DNA from: Mesobacillus foraminis
Lineage (GTDB): Bacteria > Bacillota > Bacilli > Bacillales > Cytobacillaceae
Assembly (NCBI RefSeq): GCF_004340465.1
Contig: NZ_SLVV01000011.1
Span: forward strand, 1 to 64,000
Reading direction: 5' to 3'
Length of the DNA stretch: 64,000 nucleotides
In this document: positions 25,156-34,407 of the stretch, piece after piece
How positions within the stretch are numbered: position 1 is the stretch's first letter
Layout: each line of letters begins with the position of its first letter
Notes under the pieces: model-generated
The model's database searches: none
What the model was told of the DNA's origin: nothing
What the model saw: the letters and a program-made list of their open reading frames with translations, nothing else
Position numbers and translations under genes: made by a program

Positions 25156-26036
25156 AGAAATTAACGGTTTTTACACCTACTTATAATCGGGCGTATTGCT
25201 TGGGAAAGTGCTATGAAAGCCTGGTGAAACAGACCTGTAAAGATTTCATTTGGTTAATAATTGACGATGGATCAAGCGATGGAACAAAAGAATTGGTAGA
25301 GAGTTGGAAAAAGGAAAATAAAATTGATATTAAATACGTTTGGCAGCAAAACATGGGGATGCATGGTGCGCATAATACCGCCTATGAGCTAATAGATACT
25401 GAATTAAATGTGTGTATTGATTCTGATGATTATATGCCAGAGCAAGCGGTTGAAAAAATTATTTCTATGTGGGAAAAGGACGGAAGCAATAAAATCAGTG
25501 GATTAATTGGCCTAGATGCCCATACTGAGGGAACAATTATCGGAACAAAGCTTCCAGGACAAATAGAAACATCAACTCTCTTTGAGCTTTACAATAAGTA
25601 CGGAGTCACTGGGGATAAAAAACTTGTATATCGAACTGAGCTTACAAAACTGTATCCTTACCCTCTTTTTCAGGGCGAAAAATACGTTGGGCTGGCATAT
25701 AAGTATTACAAACTGGACCAAAAATATAAGATGTTGCTCATGAATGAAGTTCTATGTTGTGTTGAATACCTAGAAGACGGTTCATCCCTAAATATGCTCA
25801 GGCAATACCTCAAAAATCCAAAGGGGTTTGCTTTTTATAGGAAAGAGTTGATGAAGCTGCCGTTTGCAAGCAATTCATTTAGATTCCGTCAGGCCATTCA
25901 TTTTGTATCAAGCAGCATTATGACAAAGAATTGGCAGTTCTTGAAGGAAACACCCCAAAAAACAATGACAATCTTTGCTATCCCTTTAGGTATTTTGTTA
26001 TATCTATATATTTCATCTAAAACACGAACTGCCTGA
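25152..26036 (+). CDS. Family 2 glycosyltransferase
   Basis: 294 residues, GT-A fold. FTPTYNRAYCLGKCYESL is the nucleotide-binding start, IIDDGSSDGT the first Asp motif, and CIDSDDYMPEQ the DxD-type metal site near residue 97. A hydrophobic C-terminal segment (about 272-290) could hold it at the membrane. It resembles capsule GT2 enzymes more than the flagellar-clutch protein EpsE, so I give no eps symbol. ATGA overlap with epsF; an intrinsic terminator overlaps its stop codon. Confidence 0.85.
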   Translation: MKKLTVFTPTYNRAYCLGKCYESLVKQTCKDFIWLIIDDGSSDGTKELVESWKKENKIDIKYVWQQNMGMHGAHNTAYELIDTELNVCIDSDDYMPEQAVEKIISMWEKDGSNKISGLIGLDAHTEGTIIGTKLPGQIETSTLFELYNKYGVTGDKKLVYRTELTKLYPYPLFQGEKYVGLAYKYYKLDQKYKMLLMNEVLCCVEYLEDGSSLNMLRQYLKNPKGFAFYRKELMKLPFASNSFRFRQAIHFVSSSIMTKNWQFLKETPQKTMTIFAIPLGILLYLYISSKTRTA

Positions 26037-26048
26037 GGTAGTTTTTTA
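26027..26048 (+). terminator. Intrinsic terminator inside the eps operon
   Basis: AACTGCC / GGTAGTT stem (loop TGA, one G-T pair) followed by TTTTT, overlapping the stop codon of the GT2 gene. A terminator inside an operon makes sense if EAR provides antitermination. Confidence 0.65.
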
Positions 26049-26092
26049 TTGGAGTGAAGCAATTCCAATGTAATTGAAAGGGTAATTCCTAC

Positions 26093-27169
26093 ATGACTAT
26101 ATTATGGATTAATCTTGCCTTAGTCTTTCTACTTTCTTATTTTGCACGCTATTTTGCTTTAATACCAACTGGAACCTATATACCAGCAACTATTCGGCCA
26201 AGCAAAATCTTAATGTTGGGAACCATGTTGTGTTTTGTCCTTGTATCAGGTCTAAGGACGAATATTGGTGATACTTTTTTTTATATGCATGCCTTTGAAA
26301 TGCATGATTTTACGTGGGACTTTATATTATCTCAGAAGGATATAGGTTTTGGTGTTCTTCAAATGATTTTAAGGTTGCAATCGAATGATGCACAAATTCT
26401 CATTTTTACTACGGCTGCGATTACTAATATTCTTATTATTTTTGTTTTGTATAAGTACTCTAGGTTATTTGAGATAAGTATTTATTTTTACATTACAGGT
26501 GGCTTGTTTTTAGTTTCCATGAATGGGCTTAGGCAATTTTTGGCAGCCTCAATTGTTTTTGCTGCAACCAATTTCTTAATTGAAAGAAGTACGCTTAAAT
26601 ATTTTTTGATTGTCATCTTTGCATCAACTTTTCACATTAGTGCACTAGTTCTCATTCCAATCTATTTTTTTGTAAAATACCGCGCTTGGTCAAAAGCTAC
26701 TCTTGTTCTATTAGCTTTTGCGTTACTTATTGTTTTAGGATTTGAATGGTTTTCCTCATTCCTTTTTTCAACAATAAAGGATACCCAATATGGGGAATAT
26801 CAAAGCTTTGCCGAAGGTGGGGCCAATTTTCTAAGGGTAGGGGTTTGCAGTGTACCCATTATAGTTGCTTACATGGGGAGAGAGAAATTAAGGAGAATCT
26901 TCCCTGAAAGTGACTATATTGTAAATTTGTCTTTAATAGGTTTAGCCATTATGTTAATTGCTACTCAAAACTGGATATTTGCCAGGTTAGCTATTTATTT
27001 TCAATTGTATCAAATAATATTGGTTGGCTGGATAGTAAAGCTTTTTAGTGAAAGGCAACAACGATTTGTTTATTACGGGATAATTGTTTGTTATTTTCTC
27101 TATTACTATTATGAATGTGTTATTAGTTTAAACATTGTATATAAAAGCAATTTTTTTAATATACCATAA
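26093..27169 (+). CDS. epsG: EpsG family polysaccharide polymerase
   Basis: 358 residues with about ten membrane segments and the EpsG-family pattern: an early GLRTNIGDTFFYMHAF loop and SMNGLRQFLAASIVF followed by FHISALVLIPIYF. Members polymerise repeat units on the outer face of the membrane (Wzy role). It begins after the internal terminator with AAAGGG upstream of ATG 26093. Works with the Wzx-like flippase at 40998 and the Wzz-like protein at 18326. Confidence 0.85.
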   Translation: MTILWINLALVFLLSYFARYFALIPTGTYIPATIRPSKILMLGTMLCFVLVSGLRTNIGDTFFYMHAFEMHDFTWDFILSQKDIGFGVLQMILRLQSNDAQILIFTTAAITNILIIFVLYKYSRLFEISIYFYITGGLFLVSMNGLRQFLAASIVFAATNFLIERSTLKYFLIVIFASTFHISALVLIPIYFFVKYRAWSKATLVLLAFALLIVLGFEWFSSFLFSTIKDTQYGEYQSFAEGGANFLRVGVCSVPIIVAYMGREKLRRIFPESDYIVNLSLIGLAIMLIATQNWIFARLAIYFQLYQIILVGWIVKLFSERQQRFVYYGIIVCYFLYYYYECVISLNIVYKSNFFNIP

Positions 27170-27225
27170 AAGATTAATGTCTTTTTAACTAAAAAAATTA
27201 AAGAAATATATTGGAGGTGTTGTGA

Positions 27226-28263
27226 ATGGCTATCCTTATTACTGGAGGAGCTGGGTATATCGGGAGTCACACTTGTGTAGAGTTATTAAATGGCGGCTAC
27301 CAAATTGTAGTTCTTGATAACTTTAGTAATAGTAAACCAGAGGCGATAAGGCGTATTACTGAAATTACAGGAAAGCAGTTCATGTTTTATGAAATCGATT
27401 TATTGGACAGAGATAATTTAGAAAAAGTTTTCACAGAAAATAACATAGAAGCGGTAATCCATTTTGCTGGATTAAAAGCTGTTGGTGAATCCGTTGAATT
27501 TCCGCTTAAGTACTACCACAACAATATAGTGAGTACTATTGTTCTCAGTGAGGTAATGAACAAATTTGATGTGAAAAAATTGGTATTCAGTTCTTCTGCA
27601 ACAGTATACGGAATCCCGGATAGTTGTCCAATTTCAGAGGATTTCCCATTAGGAGCTTTAAACCCCTATGGCAGAACAAAATTAATGATTGAAGATATCT
27701 TCAGTGACCTCTATGCATCTGATTCTGAGTGGAGCATTACTTTATTAAGGTATTTTAATCCAGTAGGGGCGCATAAAAGTTCAAGGATTGGGGAAGATCC
27801 CAATGGAACCCCGAACAATCTCATGCCTTACATAAGTCAAGTGGCAGTTGGGAAGTTACCGTATCTTAATGTTTTTGGGAAAGAATACCCAACTCCTGAT
27901 GGAACAGGTGTCAGAGATTATATCCATGTACTCGATTTAGCCTTAGGACATGTAAAAGCACTTGGTAGAGCATTAAATGCAAAAGGGATCGAAGCATATA
28001 ACCTTGGTACAGGAAAGGGTTATAGTGTAATGGAAATGATAAAAACATTTGAAAGAGTAACAGGTATAGACATCCCTTATAAAATTGTTAATGCTAGGCC
28101 AGGCGATACAGCGATCTGTTTTGCGGATCCAAAAAAAGCCAAAAAAGAACTCGATTGGATTGCCAAGTATGGTGTGGAGGAAATGTGTGCCGATTCTTGG
28201 AATTGGCAAATTAATAATCCTAACGGTTATGACCATAAAGAGTTAGCATTTATAGAAAAGTAG
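27226..28263 (+). CDS. galE: UDP-glucose 4-epimerase
   Basis: 345 residues. NAD-binding [10 protein letters not shown] at residues 7-16, catalytic Ser region FSSSATVYG (about 123-131) and Tyr/Lys in [12 protein letters not shown] (about 145-156). Converts UDP-Glc and UDP-Gal, or the GlcNAc equivalents. TTGGAGGTG lies 8 bases upstream of ATG 27226. Followed by a short hairpin with T run. Confidence 0.94.
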   Translation: MAILITGGAGYIGSHTCVELLNGGYQIVVLDNFSNSKPEAIRRITEITGKQFMFYEIDLLDRDNLEKVFTENNIEAVIHFAGLKAVGESVEFPLKYYHNNIVSTIVLSEVMNKFDVKKLVFSSSATVYGIPDSCPISEDFPLGALNPYGRTKLMIEDIFSDLYASDSEWSITLLRYFNPVGAHKSSRIGEDPNGTPNNLMPYISQVAVGKLPYLNVFGKEYPTPDGTGVRDYIHVLDLALGHVKALGRALNAKGIEAYNLGTGKGYSVMEMIKTFERVTGIDIPYKIVNARPGDTAICFADPKKAKKELDWIAKYGVEEMCADSWNWQINNPNGYDHKELAFIEK

Positions 28264-28264
28264 G

Positions 28265-28297
28265 AATCCCAGTTCTCAAGGAGATAGGGATTTTTTT
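28265..28297 (+). terminator. Weak terminator-like hairpin after galE
   Basis: AATCCC / GGGATT stem, 16-base loop, followed by five T. A second candidate target for EAR read-through. Confidence 0.45.
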
Positions 28298-28325
28298 ATG
28301 TATTTTTTTAAGTGGGTGGAGTGAA

Positions 28326-28478
28326 ATGGACAATTTACAGGAAAAGCAAGAACAGTTTAAAGCATTGTTAATTGATATTTTTACAAAAGGGCAAGATTCT
28401 AATTCTATTGAGATAAATGAAATGATTAGTGAGATTAAAACTAAGTTAATCAATGTTATTGAAAGTAATCAAGCGTAA
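28326..28478 (+). CDS. Small acidic helical protein of 50 residues, unrecognised
   Basis: Short gene between galE and epsL with a good ribosome site (GGGTGGAG, 4 bases before ATG 28326). Product begins MDNLQEKQEQFKALLIDIFT and ends IKTKLINVIESNQA: two predicted helices joined by GQDSNS. It resembles in size and helix-turn-helix outline small antagonists such as SinI or Spo0E-type proteins, but neither motif (SinI dimer helix, SQELD) is present. Its location in an operon with a SinR-like gene makes the question worth asking; function unknown. Confidence 0.6.
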   Translation: MDNLQEKQEQFKALLIDIFTKGQDSNSIEINEMISEIKTKLINVIESNQA

Positions 28479-28515
28479 TAATGCTTTTATTTGTTTATTT
28501 AGGAGTTGCAATAAG

Positions 28516-29112
28516 ATGAAGAGGCTCTTTGATTTAGTTATATCGCTAGGTTTATTTCTTGCTCTTATTCCAGTGATGTTGATCGTTGGGATAACCGTTC
28601 GTTTAGGACTTGGCTCTCCCATCATTTTCAAACAACAACGTCCAGGTTTGCATGGGAAACCTTTTTATCTTTATAAATTTAGAACTATGAATAACAAAAC
28701 GGATTCATTTGGGAATCTGTTTCCAGACAACGTAAGATTAACCTCTTTAGGTAAGTTTCTAAGACGCATTAGTCTTGATGAATTGCCTCAATTGATCAAT
28801 GTGATAAGGGGTGATCTTAGTCTCGTAGGGCCTAGACCCTTGTTAATGGAATATCTTCCTTTATACACCGGTGAGCAAGCAAAAAGACATTTAGTCCGTC
28901 CAGGAATCACGGGTTGGGCCCAGGTAAACGGGCGTAATAATATTGAATGGGAAGAAAAATTTCAAATGGATGTTTGGTACGTAAACAATCAATCATTTTT
29001 CCTTGATATTAAAATTTTAATCCTTACAGTGGATAAAGTGGTAAGGGCAGAGGGGATAAATCAGCCTGGAAATGCCACCATTGAAAGATTTAAGGGAACA
29101 AATTCAATGTGA
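28516..29112 (+). CDS. epsL: Undecaprenyl-phosphate sugar-1-phosphate transferase (EpsL/PglC-like)
   Basis: 198 residues, small polyprenyl-phosphate sugar transferase without the extra N-terminal helices of WcaJ. One re-entrant hydrophobic segment (about 5-28), then the signature IIFKQQRPGLHGKPF, FRTM, RRISLDELPQLINVIRGDLSLVGPRP. It starts repeat-unit assembly on the lipid carrier, probably with the di-N-acetylated sugar made by EpsC/N/M. Start ATG 28516 has TAGGAG 9 bases upstream and gives the usual KRLFDLVIS beginning; the in-frame codon at 28453 does not. Confidence 0.92.
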   Translation: MKRLFDLVISLGLFLALIPVMLIVGITVRLGLGSPIIFKQQRPGLHGKPFYLYKFRTMNNKTDSFGNLFPDNVRLTSLGKFLRRISLDELPQLINVIRGDLSLVGPRPLLMEYLPLYTGEQAKRHLVRPGITGWAQVNGRNNIEWEEKFQMDVWYVNNQSFFLDIKILILTVDKVVRAEGINQPGNATIERFKGTNSM

Positions 29113-29124
29113 TGAGGGAAAGAA

Positions 29125-29763
29125 ATGAAAATTGCTCTTATAGGAATAGGCGGTCACAGCAAGGTAATTCAAGAAATGATAAGTGAACAGGCTGGATGGG
29201 AGATTATAGGATATTTTGATGATCAGTATGAACAGGAATTTTTCAAGGATGAATGTTACTTTGGACCTATTCAAACCTCATTAAAGATGCATGAATATTT
29301 TTGCGATGTTAAGTACTTGGTTGCAATTGGGAATAATCGAACTCGGAAAAGTATTGTTGAAAAGTTAAATCTTCCCGCAGATTCTTATGCTACGTTGGTT
29401 CATAAATCTTCAATAATTAGCAAGCGTGCCATAATTGGACATGGAACAGTCGTTATGCCGGGAGCTGTAGTAAATACAGATTCACAAATCGGGCAACATT
29501 CAATTATTAATACAAATGCTGTTATTGAACATGATAACATGCTTGGCAGCTATGTTCATATCTCCCCCAATGCAACATTAACTGGAAATGTAAAAGCTGG
29601 GGATGGTGTTCAAGTAGGGGCGGGTGCTGCAGTTATACCATCGAAATCCATTGGAGAATGGGCGATTATAGGTGCAGGTGGTGTAGTAATAGAGGATATT
29701 CCTTCTTATAGTTTAGCAGTTGGAGTTCCTGCAAAATCACTTAGAAATACAGGAGAAGTATGA
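29125..29763 (+). CDS. epsM: Sugar O/N-acetyltransferase, PglD/NeuD-like (EpsM)
   Basis: 212 residues. N-terminal sugar-nucleotide-binding Rossmann part (IALIGIGGHSKVIQEM, FDDQY) followed by a left-handed beta-helix of hexapeptide repeats (about 88-205) with the catalytic His in IEHDNMLGSYVHISPNA. Expected to acetylate the 4-amino group of the UDP-sugar made by EpsN. The stop is followed without gap by the EpsN start. Confidence 0.92.
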   Translation: MKIALIGIGGHSKVIQEMISEQAGWEIIGYFDDQYEQEFFKDECYFGPIQTSLKMHEYFCDVKYLVAIGNNRTRKSIVEKLNLPADSYATLVHKSSIISKRAIIGHGTVVMPGAVVNTDSQIGQHSIINTNAVIEHDNMLGSYVHISPNATLTGNVKAGDGVQVGAGAAVIPSKSIGEWAIIGAGGVVIEDIPSYSLAVGVPAKSLRNTGEV

Positions 29764-30948
29764 ATGGAAAGTAAATCTAATAAAAAAAGAATTTTTCTCT
29801 CTTCACCTCATATGAGCGGAAAAGAACAAAAATATATTAAAGAAGCTTTTGAGACGAATTGGATAGCCCCATTAGGGCCTAATGTTGATGCCTTTGAAAA
29901 GGAAATTGCTTCTTTTGCTGGAACTAAAGGAGCGGTGGCTGTTAGTTCTGGAACTTCTGCTATTCATCTGGCACTTACATTGCTTGGTGTTAAAAAAGGA
30001 GATAAAGTATTTTGTTCAAGTCTTACCTTTGTTGCTAGTGCAAACCCGATTCTATATCAGGGAGCAGAACCAGTATTTATCGATTCAGAACCAGATTCAT
30101 GGAATATGTCTCCTCAAGCATTAGAGCGTGCTCTAAAAGAGGCTTCCTTTAACGGGTATTTACCTAAGGCTGTAGTCATTGTCAACCTTTATGGACAAAT
30201 AGCAAAGATGGATGAACTTATGTCAATTTGTGAAAGGTATGGGGTTCCGGTTGTCGAGGATGCAGCAGAATCCTTAGGCTCCACATATAAGGGAAGACAG
30301 AGTGGAACTTTTGGGAAATTTGGCATCTATTCTTTTAATGGCAATAAAATAATTACCACTTCTGGTGGAGGCATGCTGATATCAGACGATATACAAGCAT
30401 TGGAAAATGCAAGGTTCTTAGCTACTCAAGCAAGAGATAATGCACTTCATTATCAACATAGCCAACAAGGATATAACTATCGTTTAAGTAATATTCTAGC
30501 TGGAATTGGGAGGGCTCAATTAGAAGTATTAGAGGAAAGAGTTCAGGCAAGAAGGTTGGTCTTTGAAAGATATTTTCAAGCAATTTCTCCCATCCCAGGT
30601 GTTATGTTTATGCCTGAATTAGAAGATACCTTATCCAATCGTTGGCTTACCACAATGTTAATCGATGAAAAAGAAACGGGTCTTAGAATAGCTGATTTAT
30701 TGTCAGCCTTAGCAAAAGAGAATATTGAAGCACGGCCTGTCTGGAAGCCGTTGCATATGCAGCCTTTATTTCATGATTCAAAATATTACCCTCATGAGGA
30801 AGATATATCAGCCAGCTTATTTAAAACAGGCATCTGTTTGCCATCCGGTTCTAACATGGATTTTGAGGACCAAATGAGAGTGATTAATTGTATAAAGAGT
30901 GTTTTAAAGGGAACTATGCAAGGAGTAGTGTATTCCGATATACCATAA
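29764..30948 (+). CDS. epsN: PLP-dependent sugar aminotransferase (EpsN, DegT/DnrJ family)
   Basis: 394 residues. Cofactor Lys in FNGNKIITTSGGGML (about residue 192), PLP-stacking and phosphate-binding segments SSGTSAIHLAL and VEDAAESLGS present. Transfers an amino group to the 4-keto sugar from EpsC; with EpsM and EpsL this forms the bacillosamine-like branch. It starts at ATG 29764 directly after epsM. Its end lies 20 bases before the SinR-like gene. Confidence 0.93.
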   Translation: MESKSNKKRIFLSSPHMSGKEQKYIKEAFETNWIAPLGPNVDAFEKEIASFAGTKGAVAVSSGTSAIHLALTLLGVKKGDKVFCSSLTFVASANPILYQGAEPVFIDSEPDSWNMSPQALERALKEASFNGYLPKAVVIVNLYGQIAKMDELMSICERYGVPVVEDAAESLGSTYKGRQSGTFGKFGIYSFNGNKIITTSGGGMLISDDIQALENARFLATQARDNALHYQHSQQGYNYRLSNILAGIGRAQLEVLEERVQARRLVFERYFQAISPIPGVMFMPELEDTLSNRWLTTMLIDEKETGLRIADLLSALAKENIEARPVWKPLHMQPLFHDSKYYPHEEDISASLFKTGICLPSGSNMDFEDQMRVINCIKSVLKGTMQGVVYSDIP

Positions 30949-30968
30949 GGATAAAGAGGTTGAAATTA

Positions 30969-31322
30969 ATGATCGGGAAAAATATCAATGTATTAAGAAA
31001 AAGGAAAGGGTTATCCTTATCCGACTTATCACATCAGTCAGGAATATCAAAATCATATTTAAGTAATATTGAAAGAAGTTTAAATCAGAATCCCTCCATT
31101 CAAATTTTAGAAAAAGTGGCATCAGTACTGAAGGTAGATCTGAATGTTCTATTAGAATCAGATAATAACTTTAATAAACTGCAACAAACTGATCAAGAAT
31201 TGGTTGACTTTATATCTGAATTGAAAAAATCCGGGATTGAAAAAGATAATATTCAAGAGTATCGGCAACTCATTGAGTTTATCAATTGGCAAAATCAAAA
31301 TATTAAATTAAATAATAATTAA
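30969..31322 (+). CDS. sinR: SinR-like biofilm repressor embedded in the eps operon
   Basis: 117 residues, close to SinR (111) in size and layout. The xenobiotic-response HTH covers residues 4-62: MIGKNINVLRKRKGLSLSDL, then ISKSYLSNIERSLNQNPSIQ and LEKVASVL, which line up almost without gaps with B. subtilis SinR (KSYLSSIERNLQTNPSIQFLEKVSAVL). The C-terminal helical hook (DQELVDFISELKKSGIEKDN, EYRQLIEFINWQN) corresponds to the SinI-binding/tetramer domain. ATG 30969 is chosen since AAAGAGG stands 8 bases upstream and MIG is the family start. Being inside the operon whose promoter has SinR-type sites suggests autoregulation. No SinI gene was found beside it; SlrR would be longer. Confidence 0.85.
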   Translation: MIGKNINVLRKRKGLSLSDLSHQSGISKSYLSNIERSLNQNPSIQILEKVASVLKVDLNVLLESDNNFNKLQQTDQELVDFISELKKSGIEKDNIQEYRQLIEFINWQNQNIKLNNN

Positions 31323-31333
31323 AGGGAAATGTA

Positions 31334-32074
31334 ATGATGGGCAAAAATAGTATCCCAAAGATTATCCATTATTGTTGGTTTGGAAGAGGAAATAAACCAG
31401 AAATTGTTAACAAATGTATTCAAAGTTGGGAAAGGATTTTACCAGATTATCAAATTATCGAATGGAATGAAGAGAATTTCCCAATAGATTCTAATACTTA
31501 TGTTAAGGAAGCTTATGAATCTAACAAGTTTGCGTTTGTTAGTGATTACGTAAGAGCCTACGCTCTCTACCATCAGGGTGGAATATACCTGGATACTGAT
31601 GTGGAGGTTTTTAAAAGTTTTAATAATATACTACATCATGACTCTTTTTGGGGGTTTGAGCAAGGTAACTATATTGCAACCAGTACGATTGGGGCCACTA
31701 AAGGTAATGCTTTAATTAAAACATTCTTAGACTCATATGCAGGTAAAAAGTTTATCAAGGATGATGGTTCTATTAATGACTTAACAAATGTAGCTATCAT
31801 TACAGAAATACTTAAAAGTATAGGGCTACATATGGATGGACAATATCAAGAATTAAGCGGCATAGGAACCTTTTATCCACAAACCTATTTTTCTCCTTAC
31901 GACTATATTAATTGTAGAAACTTTATTAATGAGGACACTTATGCGATGCATCACTTTTACAAAAGTTGGTTACCACCTAAGGCAAGGCTTAAAAGCAACT
32001 TAAAATTATTTATTTCAAAAATTATCGGTGGAGACAATATAGCTAGAATTAGAAAAGTAGTAACGAGAGTTTAG
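31334..32074 (+). CDS. GT32 family glycosyltransferase (OCH1/capsular type)
   Basis: 246 residues. IPKIIHYCWFGRG near the N-terminus and the DxD motif in GGIYLDTDVEVF (about residue 85) identify the glycosyltransferase family with a DXD sugar-binding motif (alpha-mannosyl/galactosyl-like). Cytoplasmic; donor sugar unknown. AAAGGGAAA precedes ATG 31334; ATG 31337 is possible. From here on the transferase set is strain-specific rather than the conserved eps core. Confidence 0.85.
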   Translation: MMGKNSIPKIIHYCWFGRGNKPEIVNKCIQSWERILPDYQIIEWNEENFPIDSNTYVKEAYESNKFAFVSDYVRAYALYHQGGIYLDTDVEVFKSFNNILHHDSFWGFEQGNYIATSTIGATKGNALIKTFLDSYAGKKFIKDDGSINDLTNVAIITEILKSIGLHMDGQYQELSGIGTFYPQTYFSPYDYINCRNFINEDTYAMHHFYKSWLPPKARLKSNLKLFISKIIGGDNIARIRKVVTRV

Positions 32075-32083
32075 GTGATATAC

Positions 32084-33286
32084 ATGAAGAAAAAAATATT
32101 AATAGCCTCTTTCGATATGGAGGTTGGTGGGGTAGAAAGAAGTCTAATAAGTCTGTTAGAAAATTTTGATTATGAGCAATATGACATAGATTTAATGTTA
32201 TATCGTCATCAAGGTGACTTTATGAGTTTAGTGCCCAATTCACCAAATCTCTTGCCAGAATTACCACTATACTCAACATTTAGAAAATCTATTGGGGAAG
32301 TAATAAAGGAAGGATATTATATGATGGGAATATCAAGAATTCTTGCAAAAGTTAATACTTCCCTTTATCAAAAAATTAATAATTTGGAGGAACCTGGATA
32401 TTATCAGATGCAGGCAATGTGGAAATACTCACTCCCCATTTTACCGAGGTTAAACAAAGAGTACGATATTGCTATAAGTTATCTTTGGCCACATTATTTT
32501 GTTGCAGATAAGGTAAAGGCAAAGAAAAAAATCGCCTGGATCCATACTGATTATTCTGTGGTTGAAACAGACAAAAAACAGGATTTAAAAATTTGGAAAA
32601 AATTTGATCATATTGTTGCAGTCTCAGAGGCATGTAAATCTTCTTTTCTTAAAAGATATTGTGAGTTGGAGCATAAAACTAAGGTAATTGAAAATATTAC
32701 TTCCCCAGTATTTATTCGTAAAATGAGTAATGAGAATGTTGATAACATAATGCAGAGAGATAAACGTTTTAAAATACTAACAATAGCTCGCCTTTCGCAT
32801 GCTAAAGGTATCGATAATGCCGTCAAAGCATTAAAAATATTGATAGAACGTGGATATAAGGATGTAGTTTGGTATATTGTTGGCTACGGCGGAGATGAAT
32901 GCCAAATTAAAGAGTTAATAACTAAATATAACCTAAAAGATCACTTTATCCTTTTAGGAAAAAAAATAAACCCATATCCTTATTTAAAAGTCTGCGATCT
33001 TTATGTTCAGCCTTCTAGATATGAAGGAAAAGCAGTAACTGTAACTGAAGCAAAGATATTAGGGAGGCCCATTTTAATAACAAATTATTCAACGGCTCAT
33101 AGCCAGATAGAAAAAGGTTTTGATGGGGATATATGTGATCTTAGCATAGATGGAATAGTAGCTGGGATTGAACACCTTTATGATTCCAAAGATGTAAGAG
33201 AACGATTCAAAGAAAACTTAAGAAATTTAGATTTTAGTAGTAAGGTGGAATTAATTAATTTATATGAACTTCTTAAATTAACGTAA
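32084..33286 (+). CDS. Family 4 glycosyltransferase, paralogue 1 of 4
   Basis: 400 residues. KKILIASFDMEVGGVERSLISLL is the acceptor-side start shared by four genes here; IAWIHTDYS and the donor half LTIARLSHAKGIDNAVKAL, NPYPYLKVCDLYVQPSRYEGKAVTVTEAKILGRP follow. ATG 32084 is preferred (AGGTGAT 6 bases upstream); GTG 32075 overlaps that site. Adjacent to the GT32 gene without gap. The same scaffold recurs at 34379, 36696 and 37918, suggesting local duplication and divergence of specificity. Confidence 0.85.
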   Translation: MKKKILIASFDMEVGGVERSLISLLENFDYEQYDIDLMLYRHQGDFMSLVPNSPNLLPELPLYSTFRKSIGEVIKEGYYMMGISRILAKVNTSLYQKINNLEEPGYYQMQAMWKYSLPILPRLNKEYDIAISYLWPHYFVADKVKAKKKIAWIHTDYSVVETDKKQDLKIWKKFDHIVAVSEACKSSFLKRYCELEHKTKVIENITSPVFIRKMSNENVDNIMQRDKRFKILTIARLSHAKGIDNAVKALKILIERGYKDVVWYIVGYGGDECQIKELITKYNLKDHFILLGKKINPYPYLKVCDLYVQPSRYEGKAVTVTEAKILGRPILITNYSTAHSQIEKGFDGDICDLSIDGIVAGIEHLYDSKDVRERFKENLRNLDFSSKVELINLYELLKLT

Positions 33287-33342
33287 GTAAGTGGCATTAA
33301 ATATCATTCAATATAAATGAAAAAATGCGAAGGTATAACGTT

Positions 33343-34407
33343 ATGGATAAATTCAAGGTTAGTATTATAGTTCCGGTTTTTAATTGTGAGCAGTATATCT
33401 CTAACTGTTTAGAAAGTATAGTATCTCAAACACATAGAAATATTGAGATTATACTTGTAAACGATGGGTCATCAGATAATAGTGAATCTATAATTAAAAA
33501 ATTTATGGAGAAGGATAAACGAATAGTATATTTTTATCAGGAAAACAGTGGACCATCAGCTGCACGTAATACTGGGATCACTAACTCAAACGGTAAATAT
33601 TTGGTTTTTGTTGACTCAGATGATACTATCGATAACAGCTATGTTGAAAGCCTATTAAAAGCGATAGTGGCTACAAGGTCAGATATTGTTTGTTGTGGTT
33701 ATAAAGATATATCTGAATATGGAATAGTAAATTATACAGACTTCAAAGTCGAAAAAGGGGACTCTTTATCCGCTTATATCAAAATGGCTAGCCATGGTAC
33801 TGGGGGCGTACTTTGGAGCAAAATATATAAAAAAGACATTATCGAAACCAATAATTTAAGAATGAATAAAAAATTATTTATGTCGGAGGATTTAATTTTT
33901 GTTTTACAATACCTAACATACTGCAAAAATTTTAACGCAATACCTCAATATTTATATAATTATAATAGACTTAACCAAAAGAGCATTAGTTGTAATATCT
34001 CAATCGATTATATGGATAATTACGTAAAAGTATGGGAGGAAATAATTACAACTTTAAAGCCTTTATCCTTAAAAGATTTTAACTTAGAAAAGCTTATTAC
34101 AAAGAAAGTTCAAGAATTTGTTCTCAACATAGTAGAGAGTCAAAGTAAAAACTTACACACTATAGGGATTAACACATCTGTAAATAATATTAATAAAGTG
34201 TTATCCAAAAGATTTATACAAAGATATGTAAAAGAATTTAATTCTAATAATTTAATTAATAAACCTTATGTCTTCTTTTTGAAAAATAAGTTAATTAAAT
34301 TAAGTATTGTATATGGAGTCATTTTGACCTTTTTAAAGAGTTTAAGAAGGAAATGGAAAATTAAAAGGCTGGGAGCATATGAAAAAAAAGTTATTAATAG
34401 TTATTGA
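33343..34407 (+). CDS. Family 2 glycosyltransferase
   Basis: 354 residues. Starts VSIIVPVFNCEQYISNCLESI, with LVNDGSSDNSE and the metal site FVDSDDTIDN (about residue 92); a C-terminal alpha-helical region of unknown role follows. GAAGGT lies 9 bases before ATG 33343. The last 29 bases overlap the next GT4 gene. Linkage unknown. Confidence 0.85.
   Translation: MDKFKVSIIVPVFNCEQYISNCLESIVSQTHRNIEIILVNDGSSDNSESIIKKFMEKDKRIVYFYQENSGPSAARNTGITNSNGKYLVFVDSDDTIDNSYVESLLKAIVATRSDIVCCGYKDISEYGIVNYTDFKVEKGDSLSAYIKMASHGTGGVLWSKIYKKDIIETNNLRMNKKLFMSEDLIFVLQYLTYCKNFNAIPQYLYNYNRLNQKSISCNISIDYMDNYVKVWEEIITTLKPLSLKDFNLEKLITKKVQEFVLNIVESQSKNLHTIGINTSVNNINKVLSKRFIQRYVKEFNSNNLINKPYVFFLKNKLIKLSIVYGVILTFLKSLRRKWKIKRLGAYEKKVINSY

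Noticed and set aside
28326-28478. Spo0E-like phosphatase
   Set aside because: The SQELD signature is missing; left as an unrecognised small protein.
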